Below are positions 1 to 6,776 of a stretch of 40,059 nucleotides of DNA, in pieces. The notes beneath the pieces were generated by a model. That model was given only the letters and a program-made list of their open reading frames with translations, was not told where the DNA came from and did not search any database. The position numbers were made by a program, and so were the translations under genes. Numbering within the stretch: position 1 is the stretch's first letter; each line of letters starts with the position of its first letter. Source of the DNA: an uncultured Shinella sp. (lineage in GTDB: Bacteria; Pseudomonadota; Alphaproteobacteria; Rhizobiales; Rhizobiaceae); contig NZ_CAMLFY010000034.1 of assembly GCF_946479415.1 (NCBI RefSeq), positions 1 to 40,059 on the forward strand. Direction: 5' to 3'.

Positions 1-448
1 AGACGAAGCCCTGCCAGATCTCGCATTCCAGCGATTTCAGCGCGAACTCGTTCTTGTCGAGCGGCGGGAAGCTGCGCGGGCGGGCGGCACCGCGCAGCGT
101 GCCGTCGAGATTGTAGACCCAGCCATGGAACGGACAGACCAGAGCGTTGCGGCAGCTTCCCGTCTCGTCCGCGACGAGGCGGGAGCCGCGGTGGCGGCAG
201 ATATTGTGGAAGGCGCGCACCGTGCCGTCCTGTCCGCGCAGGATGAGCGCGCGCTCGCCGACGACATCCATGGTGAGGTAGTTGCCCGGCTCGGGAATGT
301 CGGAGACATGACAGGCGATCTGCCAGTGCTCGCGGAAGACATGCTGCTTTTCCAGCTCCAGAAGCGCGGGGCTGTGATAACACCAGCCGGGAAGTCCGCT
401 CCGGTCCCAATCGTTGGGAATGCTGATATCGCGGATCATCTCGTTCAT
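1..448 (-). CDS. Rieske [2Fe-2S] aromatic ring-hydroxylating oxygenase, alpha-subunit type (3' part missing)
   Basis: The gene reads leftward and runs off the window edge, so only the first 149 residues are present. They hold a complete Rieske cluster site: C84-x-H86, then 18 residues to C105-x2-H108, in the contexts ICRHRG and CPFHGW. Cys and His ligands in this spacing bind the [2Fe-2S] cluster of ring-hydroxylating oxygenases, which pass electrons to a mononuclear iron site in the C-terminal domain. That domain is outside the window, so the substrate cannot be named; aromatic compounds or quaternary amines are common in the family. The ATG at 448 is chosen because GGGGAG lies just upstream and the protein aligns from its N-terminus with the usual lead-in to this family. 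A 10-bp palindrome lies about 20 bp upstream. Family call is firm, substrate unknown. Confidence 0.9.
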   Translation of the reverse strand, partial: MNEMIRDISIPNDWDRSGLPGWCYHSPALLELEKQHVFREHWQIACHVSDIPEPGNYLTMDVVGERALILRGQDGTVRAFHNICRHRGSRLVADETGSCRNALVCPFHGWVYNLDGTLRGAARPRSFPPLDKNEFALKSLECEIWQGFV

Positions 449-468
449 GTCGCTCCCCATTATTTTGC

Positions 469-478
469 TGAACGTTCA
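469..478. promoter_or_regulatory. Perfect 10-bp palindrome upstream of the Rieske gene, candidate repressor operator
   Basis: TGAACGTTCA is a perfect palindrome centred about 25 bp before the Rieske ATG. It lies just downstream of a TATATT (minus strand, near 482-487) that could be a -10 element. A dyad here would overlap the transcription start, as expected for a TetR- or GntR-type operator. No regulator gene sits immediately next to it inside the window. Binding is inferred from position and symmetry only. Confidence 0.35.
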
Positions 479-544
479 TTCAATATAAGCACGATTTTCG
501 TTGAAAAGGAATAGCTTGCGAAACGAGAGCGTTTTTCAGTGATG

Positions 545-571
545 AAAACCCCGGCCGCAGGGCGACCGGGG
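545..571 (-). terminator. Rho-independent terminator of the small secreted-protein gene
   Basis: On the minus strand CCCCGGTCGC pairs with GCGGCCGGGG around a CCT loop (10 pairs with one T.G wobble) and is followed by TTTT. It lies 40 bp past the stop codon of the gene at 612-848 and isolates it from the Rieske gene. Confidence 0.7.
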
Positions 572-611
572 CAGGGGGATTTTCAGGCGAAAGCCGGGAT
601 GGCGCCGCCGC

Positions 612-848
612 TTAACGGCAGACCTTCACGCGTTTGATGACGAGGTTGCCCCAGTGATCGTAGCGCTTGATCTTCTTCCAGAAGCAATGGCGGCGATGGC
701 CATAGTAGTGGGTGACATAGCCGCCATGGTGGCCGCCCCAGCCGTGGCCGCCGCCAAAGCCGAAATAGAAGCCGCCGGCCTGTGAGGGGGCTGCGAAGGA
801 TACCGCTGCGATGGTCGCGACAACGGCGGACATAAGGAATTTGCGCAT
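612..848 (-). CDS. Small secreted Gly/His/Tyr-rich protein of unknown function
   Basis: This 78-residue protein starts MRKFLMSAVV and has a short positively charged N-terminus, a hydrophobic core and a likely signal-peptidase site after PSQA (about residue 24). The mature part opens with a Gly/Phe/His-rich run (GGFYFGFGGGHGWGGHHGG) and ends in a basic segment with two cysteines (HCFWKK and KVCR). The ATG at 848 is preferred over an in-frame ATG 14 codons upstream, because AGAGAGGAG lies at proper distance before it and the signal peptide begins there. It has its own terminator, so it is probably monocistronic. No domain is recognised. Short signal-peptide proteins of this composition occur in rhizobia; metal binding by the histidines is a guess. 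Confidence 0.7.
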   Translation of the reverse strand: MRKFLMSAVVATIAAVSFAAPSQAGGFYFGFGGGHGWGGHHGGYVTHYYGHRRHCFWKKIKRYDHWGNLVIKRVKVCR

Positions 849-949
849 TTCAGTCTCCTCTCTTCCAGTGAAAGGATGAAGGGATTTCATCCAGTACGGT
901 CACTGTGGCACGAGAGGGCTGATAGCGCTGTTTCAGCTGGAACAGGCGT

Positions 950-1759
950 TTAGCGGTCGAGTTCCGGGTAGTAGCGGTCCATGTTGCTGGGGCGTAATCG
1001 TTCGCCGATCAGGCAATCGACGTCGCTGCCGGCGGCCGGCACGATGCGGGCGGGCGGCTCAGTGCCGCTGACCTCCAGGATCAGCTTGCGGCGGATGGCG
1101 ATGGCGAAATCCTCCGGCTCCTGCACCGGCAGCACGAAGGCGCCGGGGCCGCCGATGACGCAGTTCGAATAGTAGTCGTCGAGCGAGCCATAGGCGGCTG
1201 ACGGACGGATCATGATGGCAAGGCCGTTGATGATGATGCCGAGTGCATTGGCGGCATCCCGCGCCGGTGTGACCGGCGAACCGAAATTGTTCGGCCCGTC
1301 ACCGGAGACGTCGATGACGCGGCGCATGCCGGAATAATTGTTGGCATCGAAGAGTTTGGCGCCATAGGCGATGGCGCTGGAAATGGAAGTGCCGCGGCGC
1401 GTGGCGATCGGGCGGGCCTCTAAGAGCGCTGCGAAGGCATTGGCGTCGTCAGGGCCGGAGATGATCTGCCAGGGGATGTGCGAGCTGTCGCGGACGGTGC
1501 CGGCCCATTCGAAATAGGTGATGGCGATGCGGCCGGTCAGTCCGTCGCGCACGGCATTGATGAATTCGGCGTGGCGCAGCGCATCGACATAGCCGGCGCG
1601 CTGGATCTGCGCCTCCTCGATATCCATCGACCCGGACACATCGACCGCGAGAACCAGTTCCACGTCCACTTCCTCTCCGGAAGCGGCGAGCGTGGTGCCG
1701 GATGTCAGGCTCATCAGCAAGGCAAGCATCGTCAGCATGACCGTCACCCATCCATGCAT
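950..1759 (-). CDS. Secreted DUF1194 / von Willebrand factor A-like protein
   Basis: The protein has 269 residues. An N-terminal hydrophobic segment (about residues 6-26, ending LAAS) looks like a signal peptide. A VWA-type fold follows, with the metal-ion-dependent adhesion site D40-V-S42-G-S44 (VDVSGSM), a Thr in the RRGTSIS segment and an Asp in VSGDGPNN. This layout matches the DUF1194 family, periplasmic or secreted VWA-like proteins of rhizobia and relatives with no assigned function. The start is uncertain: the ATG at 1759 has no strong ribosome site, and another Met eight codons in (MLTMLALL) would still give a signal peptide. The gene stands alone between a small secreted protein and a divergent gene of unknown function. 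Confidence 0.8.
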   Translation of the reverse strand: MHGWVTVMLTMLALLMSLTSGTTLAASGEEVDVELVLAVDVSGSMDIEEAQIQRAGYVDALRHAEFINAVRDGLTGRIAITYFEWAGTVRDSSHIPWQIISGPDDANAFAALLEARPIATRRGTSISSAIAYGAKLFDANNYSGMRRVIDVSGDGPNNFGSPVTPARDAANALGIIINGLAIMIRPSAAYGSLDDYYSNCVIGGPGAFVLPVQEPEDFAIAIRRKLILEVSGTEPPARIVPAAGSDVDCLIGERLRPSNMDRYYPELDR

Positions 1760-1915
1760 ATGCCATCGTCAAATGGTGCACGAGCGCGACAGGGAAAGGG
1801 CGGGGCCTCTTCAAAAAACGGTGATGGCGGAGAATAGCGGCCAGATGGCAGCCGTCTGCCTGTTTACCCCAGGGATTGCGGGGCAGGCGGGCCTTGCCCG
1901 GGAGAGTGGAGCGAT

Positions 1916-3013
1916 ATGGGGTTCAAGGATATTTTCGCCGGTCTTGGGAGCCGGATTTTCGGCCGTGCACCGGTGGCGCCGTCCGAGCCGCTTTCCGAAG
2001 AGGAACAATTGGTTCGCGACTACGACCTCTCCCTCATCGAGCTGCATGACGAGATACCGGCTTTGATCCCGCAGCGCGACGCCATGCGCGCGGCCTGGCT
2101 GAACGGCGATTTCGAGACCTATCAGCGGGCTTTCGAGGCGGCGCGGGCGGGTGGCGTCATCGCGGAAAATGGCAAGCCGCTCTATTCGCTGGTGCAGGGC
2201 TGGTTCCTGGAGCCCTTCAGCGAACTGTCCGACGACGAAGCGGCGGCTGAGGCGCATGAGGATGGGCTTGCGCCTTTCCGGGCGTTTTTCGAGCGCAGTC
2301 CGTCCGCCTTTTCCGCCGCTACCTATGCCGACGCACTCCGCGTGACGGCCTTCGTGCGGCGCGGCACCGGCTGGGGGCGGGATGTCAGGGCCGAGCAATG
2401 GCAGGGTTATGAAGCGCTTCTGAAGGAGGCGGATGCGGTGCTCGACAGCCATGCCGATCCGAGTGATTTCAGTTGGCGGATGAGCGATTATCGCCGCTCG
2501 GCCAATGACGGCAATTTCGAGACGTTCAAGGCCCGCTTCGAGCGTGCCTGGCTGCTCGATCGCTACAATATCGATCTCTGCCGCGCCCATGCCCGCATGA
2601 TCATGCCGCGCTGGCTTGGCCGGGATGAGCGCGATCTCGAGGATTTTGCCCGTCGTGCGGCGAAGCTGACCGAGGACCGTTTCGGAATGGGCTTCTATGC
2701 GCTGATCCAGCAGGCGAACACAGATGTCGGCAACCACGAGCTTGCCGATACGCTGTGTGATCCCGATCTGGTGAAGCGAGGGTTTGAGGACCTGCTGGCG
2801 CGGTTCCCGGCGCCGAGCGTGATGAACCTCTATGCCGATGCGCTGGAATGGATGGGCGACACGGAGGCGCTGGCCGACCTGCTCGAAACCCGCTTTCGCG
2901 TGATGGTGCCGCAGATCTGGTATGGCGAGACGCGCAGTGACCGGATTTCCTATCTTTTCGCCACGCTGCTGGAAGCGGCGGAGGTGCTGGAGCAGCGCCG
3001 CGCGGCGAGATAG
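1916..3013 (+). CDS. Helical soluble protein of unknown function (DUF4034-like?)
   Basis: This 365-residue protein starts MGFKDIFAGLGSRIFGR and has no signal peptide or clear membrane segment. It is rich in Ala, Glu, Asp, Arg and aromatic residues, with repeated helix-like units (for example WLNGDFETYQRAFEAAR and ANDGNFETFKARFERAW). This recalls TPR-like or DUF4034-type alpha-helical repeats. The start is supported by GGAGAGTGGAG upstream of the ATG. Protein-like composition favours this strand over a long open frame on the opposite strand (1811-2737). The 3' end lies 8 bp from the end of a convergent TetR gene, with no terminator between. The family name is a recollection, not a proven match, and no function can be assigned. 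Confidence 0.7.
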   Translation: MGFKDIFAGLGSRIFGRAPVAPSEPLSEEEQLVRDYDLSLIELHDEIPALIPQRDAMRAAWLNGDFETYQRAFEAARAGGVIAENGKPLYSLVQGWFLEPFSELSDDEAAAEAHEDGLAPFRAFFERSPSAFSAATYADALRVTAFVRRGTGWGRDVRAEQWQGYEALLKEADAVLDSHADPSDFSWRMSDYRRSANDGNFETFKARFERAWLLDRYNIDLCRAHARMIMPRWLGRDERDLEDFARRAAKLTEDRFGMGFYALIQQANTDVGNHELADTLCDPDLVKRGFEDLLARFPAPSVMNLYADALEWMGDTEALADLLETRFRVMVPQIWYGETRSDRISYLFATLLEAAEVLEQRRAAR

Positions 3014-3021
3014 GACGCGTT

Positions 3022-3630
3022 TTACAACGCCGTCAGGTCCCGGATCGCCATGCGCTTGTAGGCATCGACCAGCGTGTCGCCCTCCGCTCGCTCGACGGAG
3101 ACGGCAAGCCGCATCGTCGCTTCACCGAGATGCATGACGAGCAGGGCAGTCGCGTCGATTTTCGCGGGATCGACCGCCGGCCGCAGTGCTTTCAGCCGTG
3201 CGCCGAGCAGGGCGCCGTTGCGGCGGCTCTCCTCCACTTCCATCGCCCGCAAGGCGCCATCCGCCTGCACGGCCGACCAGATGTCGCGAATGACCGGCTC
3301 GGCGAGGAAGATCGCATAGTAGGTATCGATCAGCACGCCGAAGGCGGCGGCGAGGTCCTCCATGCTGGTGACGGTGGAGAGACCTTCGGCGATGCAGGCG
3401 CGGCTCTCCTCGTTGCAGCGTTCGGCGAGCGCATGCACGACGGCGCTTTTGTCAGGAAAGTACTGGTAGAGCGAGCCGATCGAGATGCCCGTGCGCTGGG
3501 CAAGCTCGCTCATGCGCAGCGCATCGCTGCCCGTTTGCGCAATCATATCCGTCGCATTGGCAAGGATGGCATCCACCCGCTCGCGGCTGCGTTTCTGGCT
3601 CGGCGCACGGCGCATCTGCGTGTCGTTCAT
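3022..3630 (-). CDS. TetR/AcrR-family transcriptional repressor
   Basis: The protein has 202 residues. An N-terminal helix-turn-helix typical of TetR spans about residues 13-62: RVDAILANAT, then MSELAQRTGISIGSLYQYFPDKSAVV, the recognition helix being GSLYQYFPDK. The remaining roughly 140 residues form the helical ligand-binding and dimerisation domain, whose ligand is unknown. The ATG at 3630 is used because GGTGGAG precedes it at the right distance; a GTG at 3642 is in frame but lies inside that ribosome site. It is divergent from the NmrA/DUF1772 pair, and the 98-bp gap holds an inverted repeat between facing promoters. This suggests it represses both its own gene and the pair. Confidence 0.92.
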   Translation of the reverse strand: MNDTQMRRAPSQKRSRERVDAILANATDMIAQTGSDALRMSELAQRTGISIGSLYQYFPDKSAVVHALAERCNEESRACIAEGLSTVTSMEDLAAAFGVLIDTYYAIFLAEPVIRDIWSAVQADGALRAMEVEESRRNGALLGARLKALRPAVDPAKIDATALLVMHLGEATMRLAVSVERAEGDTLVDAYKRMAIRDLTAL

Positions 3631-3661
3631 CGCTGTCTCCACCGGTCATTGCAAATCACGC

Positions 3662-3701
3662 TTGACAAATACGAGGATTCCTCACATTTTGCAAATATGA
3701 G
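3662..3701. promoter_or_regulatory. Divergent promoter/operator between tetR and the NmrA-like gene
   Basis: For the rightward gene there is a perfect -35 TTGACA at 3662-3667; a 17-bp spacer leads to a weak -10 (CATTTT, 3685-3690). On the minus strand TTGCAA (3697 to 3692) and TATTTG (17 bp further) could serve tetR. Across both lies an inverted repeat with arms CTCACATTT (3681-3689) and AAATATGAG (3693-3701), 8 of 9 positions pairing around TGC. A second dyad GAGGA-T-TCCTC (3673-3683) abuts it. Half-site CTCACATTTT recurs at 3707-3716. This is the expected layout for an autoregulated TetR divergon; binding itself is inferred. Confidence 0.6.
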
Positions 3702-3728
3702 TAAAGCTCACATTTTTGAGGATGAGAG

Positions 3729-4547
3729 ATGAAACGCATACTGGTTCTGGGTGGTGAAGGAAAAACCGGACGTCCCGTGGCTGAGCGGTTGCGGGCGAGG
3801 GGATATGAGGTGCGGATCGGCTCGCGCTCGGCGGCGATCCCGTTCGACTGGCGCGATGCCACAGGCTGGCCGGCAGCCCTTGCGGGCGTGGATGCCGTCT
3901 ATATTGCTTACCAACCCGATCTGGCGGTGCCGGGCTCGGACGACGACATCCGCCTTGTCTCGCGGCTTGCCGCCGAAGCCGGTGTCCAACGCCTCGTGCT
4001 GCTTTCCGGCCGCGGCGAGGATGAGGCGGAAATGAGCGAGGAAGCGATGAAGGCGGCGGGCGTCGCATGGACGGTGCTGCGCGGCAGCTGGTTCTTCCAG
4101 AATTTCAGCGAGGGCCTGTTTGCCGAGCCAATCCTTGCCGGCGAACTCGTTCTGCCCTCGGCCACGGTGCGCGAACCCTTCGTCGATACGGCCGATATCG
4201 CCGACATGGCCGTCGCGGCGCTGACGGAGGAAGGGCATGCGGGCAAAACGTATGAACTGACAGGCCCGCGGCTGATGACGTTTTCGCAGGCCGTGGCGGA
4301 ATTCGCTGCGGAGGGCGATCGCGCGGTCACCTATACGCCCGTCACGATCGACGCCTATGCGGACATGCTGCGGGAAGCGCAGATGCCGGAAGACGTCATC
4401 TGGCTCGTCAGTTATCTTTTCGGCTCGGTGCTCGACGGGCGCAACGAGCGCCTGAGCGACGATATTCTAAACGTGCTCGGCCGTCCGCCGCGCGATTTTG
4501 CCGATTTTGCCCGTGATGTGGCCGCAACCGGTTTCTGGAGGACCTGA
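3729..4547 (+). CDS. NmrA-like NAD(P)-binding oxidoreductase
   Basis: This 272-residue protein begins MKRILVLGGEGKTGRP, a Rossmann beta-strand with the nucleotide-binding turn GGEGKTG (residues 8-14). Segments such as GVDAVYIAYQPD, GVQRLVLLSGRGED and GVAWTVLRGSWFFQNF are typical of NmrA/QOR2-like atypical short-chain dehydrogenases. The family binds NAD(P)(H) and includes redox sensors and quinone or ether reductases; the substrate here is unknown. A DUF1772 gene begins two bases after the stop, so they are cotranscribed. The pair lies divergent to a TetR repressor whose presumed operator overlaps this promoter, which suggests induction by a small molecule. Start chosen because GAGGATGAGAG precedes the ATG. 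Confidence 0.88.
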   Translation: MKRILVLGGEGKTGRPVAERLRARGYEVRIGSRSAAIPFDWRDATGWPAALAGVDAVYIAYQPDLAVPGSDDDIRLVSRLAAEAGVQRLVLLSGRGEDEAEMSEEAMKAAGVAWTVLRGSWFFQNFSEGLFAEPILAGELVLPSATVREPFVDTADIADMAVAALTEEGHAGKTYELTGPRLMTFSQAVAEFAAEGDRAVTYTPVTIDAYADMLREAQMPEDVIWLVSYLFGSVLDGRNERLSDDILNVLGRPPRDFADFARDVAATGFWRT

Positions 4548-4549
4548 CC

Positions 4550-5041
4550 ATGGCAAACCTGTTTCCCATCCTGACCTTCCTCGCCATTCTCGCGACGGCG
4601 CTCAATGCGGGTCTCTTCTTCATCTTCTCCGTCTGCATCATGGCGGCGTTGGCGCGCCTCCCGCCGGCCGAGGGTGCGGCGGCCATGAATGCGATCGACG
4701 ACGTCATCCAGAATCCGCTGTTCTTCTCGGCATTTTTCGGCGCGACGCTGCTGTCGCTTGTGCTTGCGGTGCTCGGCTACATGCAGGGCAGTGCGGCGGG
4801 GCTGATGGCGGCGGCAGGCGGTGTCGTCTTCGTCGTCGCGGTTTTCGGCGTGACGGTGGTCTTCAACGTGCCGCTCAACGATGCGCTTGCCGCCGCACCA
4901 GCCGGCAGCCCGGAGCAGGCGACGCTCTGGCAGCGCTACCTGGACGTTTGGGTCATGTGGAACCACGTGCGCACGCTGGGGTCGCTCGTCGCCGTTGCTC
5001 TTCTGGCGCTGGCCTTCCGTCAGGGCGCGCAACTCGGCTGA
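4550..5041 (+). CDS. DUF1772 (anthrone-oxygenase-like) integral membrane protein
   Basis: The protein has 163 residues and about four hydrophobic segments (near residues 5-32, 57-77, 82-103 and 138-157). The motif FNVPLND and the following WQRYLDVWVMWNHVRT are typical of DUF1772, the bacterial relatives of anthrone oxygenase. These are four-helix inner-membrane proteins with conserved Asn, Trp and His/Arg residues and mostly unknown function. The ATG follows the NmrA stop by two bases, and CTGGAGGACC inside the end of that gene is its ribosome site, so translation is probably coupled. Membership of a TetR-controlled NmrA/DUF1772 unit suggests a detoxification or redox role, which is inference. 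Confidence 0.85.
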   Translation: MANLFPILTFLAILATALNAGLFFIFSVCIMAALARLPPAEGAAAMNAIDDVIQNPLFFSAFFGATLLSLVLAVLGYMQGSAAGLMAAAGGVVFVVAVFGVTVVFNVPLNDALAAAPAGSPEQATLWQRYLDVWVMWNHVRTLGSLVAVALLALAFRQGAQLG

Positions 5042-5090
5042 GGCCGGGCTGGCGCTCCCGCAAACGGCCTGCTAGCTCTGTCAAAGACAA

Positions 5091-6524
5091 ATGCCGGAGC
5101 CGACCTTGCAGGACATCACCGCCCTTTCCGCCCTTGCCCTTTCCGCCGCCATCGCCGAACGTCGGCTGACCTGCCGAAGCGTGATGGCGGCCTATCTCGA
5201 CCGCATCGCGGCGATCAATCCCCGCATCAACGCCATCGTCAGCCTGCGCCCGGCGGATGCGCTTCTGGCCGAGGCTGATGAGGCGGACCGGGCACTTTTG
5301 GCCGGCGAATACCGCGGCTGGCTGCACGGCATTCCCTTTGCCGTGAAGGACCTGTCGGAGGCGAAGGGCATCCTCTGCTCCTTCGGATCGGCCAATTATG
5401 CGGATTTCGTGCCCGATTATGACGATATCCATGTCGAGCGTATCCGGGCGGCCGGCGCCATCATCATCGGCAAGACCAATGCGCCGGAAATGGGCCTGGG
5501 CTCGCACAGCTACAATCCGGTCTTCGGCGTCACGCGCAATCCCTACGATACGGCCAAGAGTGCCGGCGGTTCCTCCGGCGGTGCGGCGGCGGGGCTTGCG
5601 GCGCAGATCCTGCCGGTCGCCGATGGTTCAGACATGATGGGCTCGCTGCGCAACCCGGCTGGCTTCAACAATGTCATCGGCTTCCGCCCGTCCTTCGGCC
5701 GTATTCCCTCGCTCGGCAACGAGCTCTTCCTCGGCCAGCTCGCCGTCAACGGCCCGATGGGCCGCACGGTCGCCGATGTCGCCGCGCTGTTTGCCACGCA
5801 GGCCGGGCATGACCCGCGCGACCCGCTGTCGCTGACCGATGAAAGCCTGGCCTATGACCCGCACCGCGATCTCTCGGGCGCCCGTATCGGCTGGCTTGGC
5901 GATTTCGGCGGCTATCTGCCCTTCGAGCCCGGCGTGCTGGAGCTTTGCCGTGCCTCGCTTGCAGTTTTCCGCGGGCTCGGCTGCACCGTCGAGGAGGTCG
6001 CGCCCGGTTTCGACATGGACAGGCTCTGGCAGACCTGGCGCACGCTGCGCCACTTCCTCGTCGCCAACGGCCAGGCGGTGGACTACGCCGATCCGGAAAA
6101 GCGGGCGCGCATGAAGCCCGAGATGATCTGGGAGATCGAAAACGGCCACCAGCTTTCGGCAAAGGACGTCTATGCCGCGTCGCTGGCGCGCAGCGACTGG
6201 CACCGCCATGTCGCCGCTCTCTTCGAGACATACGATTTCCTGATCCTGCCCTCCGCGCAGGTCTTCCCCTTCGATGCCGGGATGGACTGGCCGAAGACGG
6301 TCGGCGGGCGCACGATGGATACCTATCACCGCTGGATGGAGGTGGTGATCGGCCCGACGCTGGCGGGCCTGCCCGTCGCGGCCATGCCGGCGGGTTTTGG
6401 CGATAATGGTCTGCCGGCCGGTATCCAGATCATCGGCCCGGCGCGGGCGGACCGGGAGGTGCTCTCGGCGGCGTCGGCCTACGAAAAAGCGACCGACTGG
6501 TTAAGCCGGCATCCCGAATTCTAG
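5091..6524 (+). CDS. Amidase-signature family hydrolase
   Basis: The 477-residue protein carries the Ser-cisSer-Lys amidase core. The catalytic Lys is K86 in IPFAVKDL, the cis-Ser lies in the SAGGSSGG loop (about residues 157-164), and the nucleophile is probably S185 in DGSDMMGSLRNPAG. Many members have D-x-G-G-S-I-R here; M-M-G-S-L-R is a variant found in some bacterial amidases. Family members hydrolyse amide, aryl-amide or carbamate bonds in the cytoplasm. GatA is unlikely, since gatC and gatB are not adjacent and the loop differs. No signal peptide is seen. It follows the DUF1772 gene by 49 bp on the same strand and might share its transcript. The ribosome site is weak and the true start could lie a few codons further in. 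Confidence 0.88.
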   Translation: MPEPTLQDITALSALALSAAIAERRLTCRSVMAAYLDRIAAINPRINAIVSLRPADALLAEADEADRALLAGEYRGWLHGIPFAVKDLSEAKGILCSFGSANYADFVPDYDDIHVERIRAAGAIIIGKTNAPEMGLGSHSYNPVFGVTRNPYDTAKSAGGSSGGAAAGLAAQILPVADGSDMMGSLRNPAGFNNVIGFRPSFGRIPSLGNELFLGQLAVNGPMGRTVADVAALFATQAGHDPRDPLSLTDESLAYDPHRDLSGARIGWLGDFGGYLPFEPGVLELCRASLAVFRGLGCTVEEVAPGFDMDRLWQTWRTLRHFLVANGQAVDYADPEKRARMKPEMIWEIENGHQLSAKDVYAASLARSDWHRHVAALFETYDFLILPSAQVFPFDAGMDWPKTVGGRTMDTYHRWMEVVIGPTLAGLPVAAMPAGFGDNGLPAGIQIIGPARADREVLSAASAYEKATDWLSRHPEF

Positions 6525-6776
6525 GGAGTCCCGGGCACTCGGACACGCGAGCGCCGCATTCTCGTGACAGGGCAGTTTCGCCGGGTGTTGAGGACCTTCC
6601 GGCGGTTACCTTCAAAAACACGAGGCGCCGTTTAGGAATTGCTTACCATATTTCGTCATTCTTTGCTCGTTCGGCGGAACTCTGGAGCCCGTGGCTCCCA
6701 CCGCCGCCAGCGTAGTGGCTCTCGGAGTGTTGTTTCCGCGGCCGCGTCGAGTAACGAGTTTCGGGTAACGAGTATT
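6525..6776. other. Upstream region of the DUF2778 gene, with hairpin and twin GTAACGAG boxes
   Basis: This 252-bp gap holds no convincing gene. Visible structure is a perfect hairpin GGAGCC-CGT-GGCTCC (6684-6698) and two direct copies of GTAACGAG (6751-6758 and 6765-6772) spaced 14 bp apart, the second ending 4 bp before the ATG. An open frame that extends the downstream gene leftward to 6639 translates to Arg/Ser-rich sequence unlike a protein N-terminus. Confidence 0.4.

Noticed and set aside
125..514. A 129-codon plus-strand frame at the left edge
   Set aside because: It lies over the Rieske gene, whose cluster ligands are intact on the minus strand; no ribosome site.
1811..2737. A 308-codon minus-strand frame overlapping the unknown helical protein
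   Set aside because: The plus strand has a good ribosome site and natural amino-acid composition; this frame does not.
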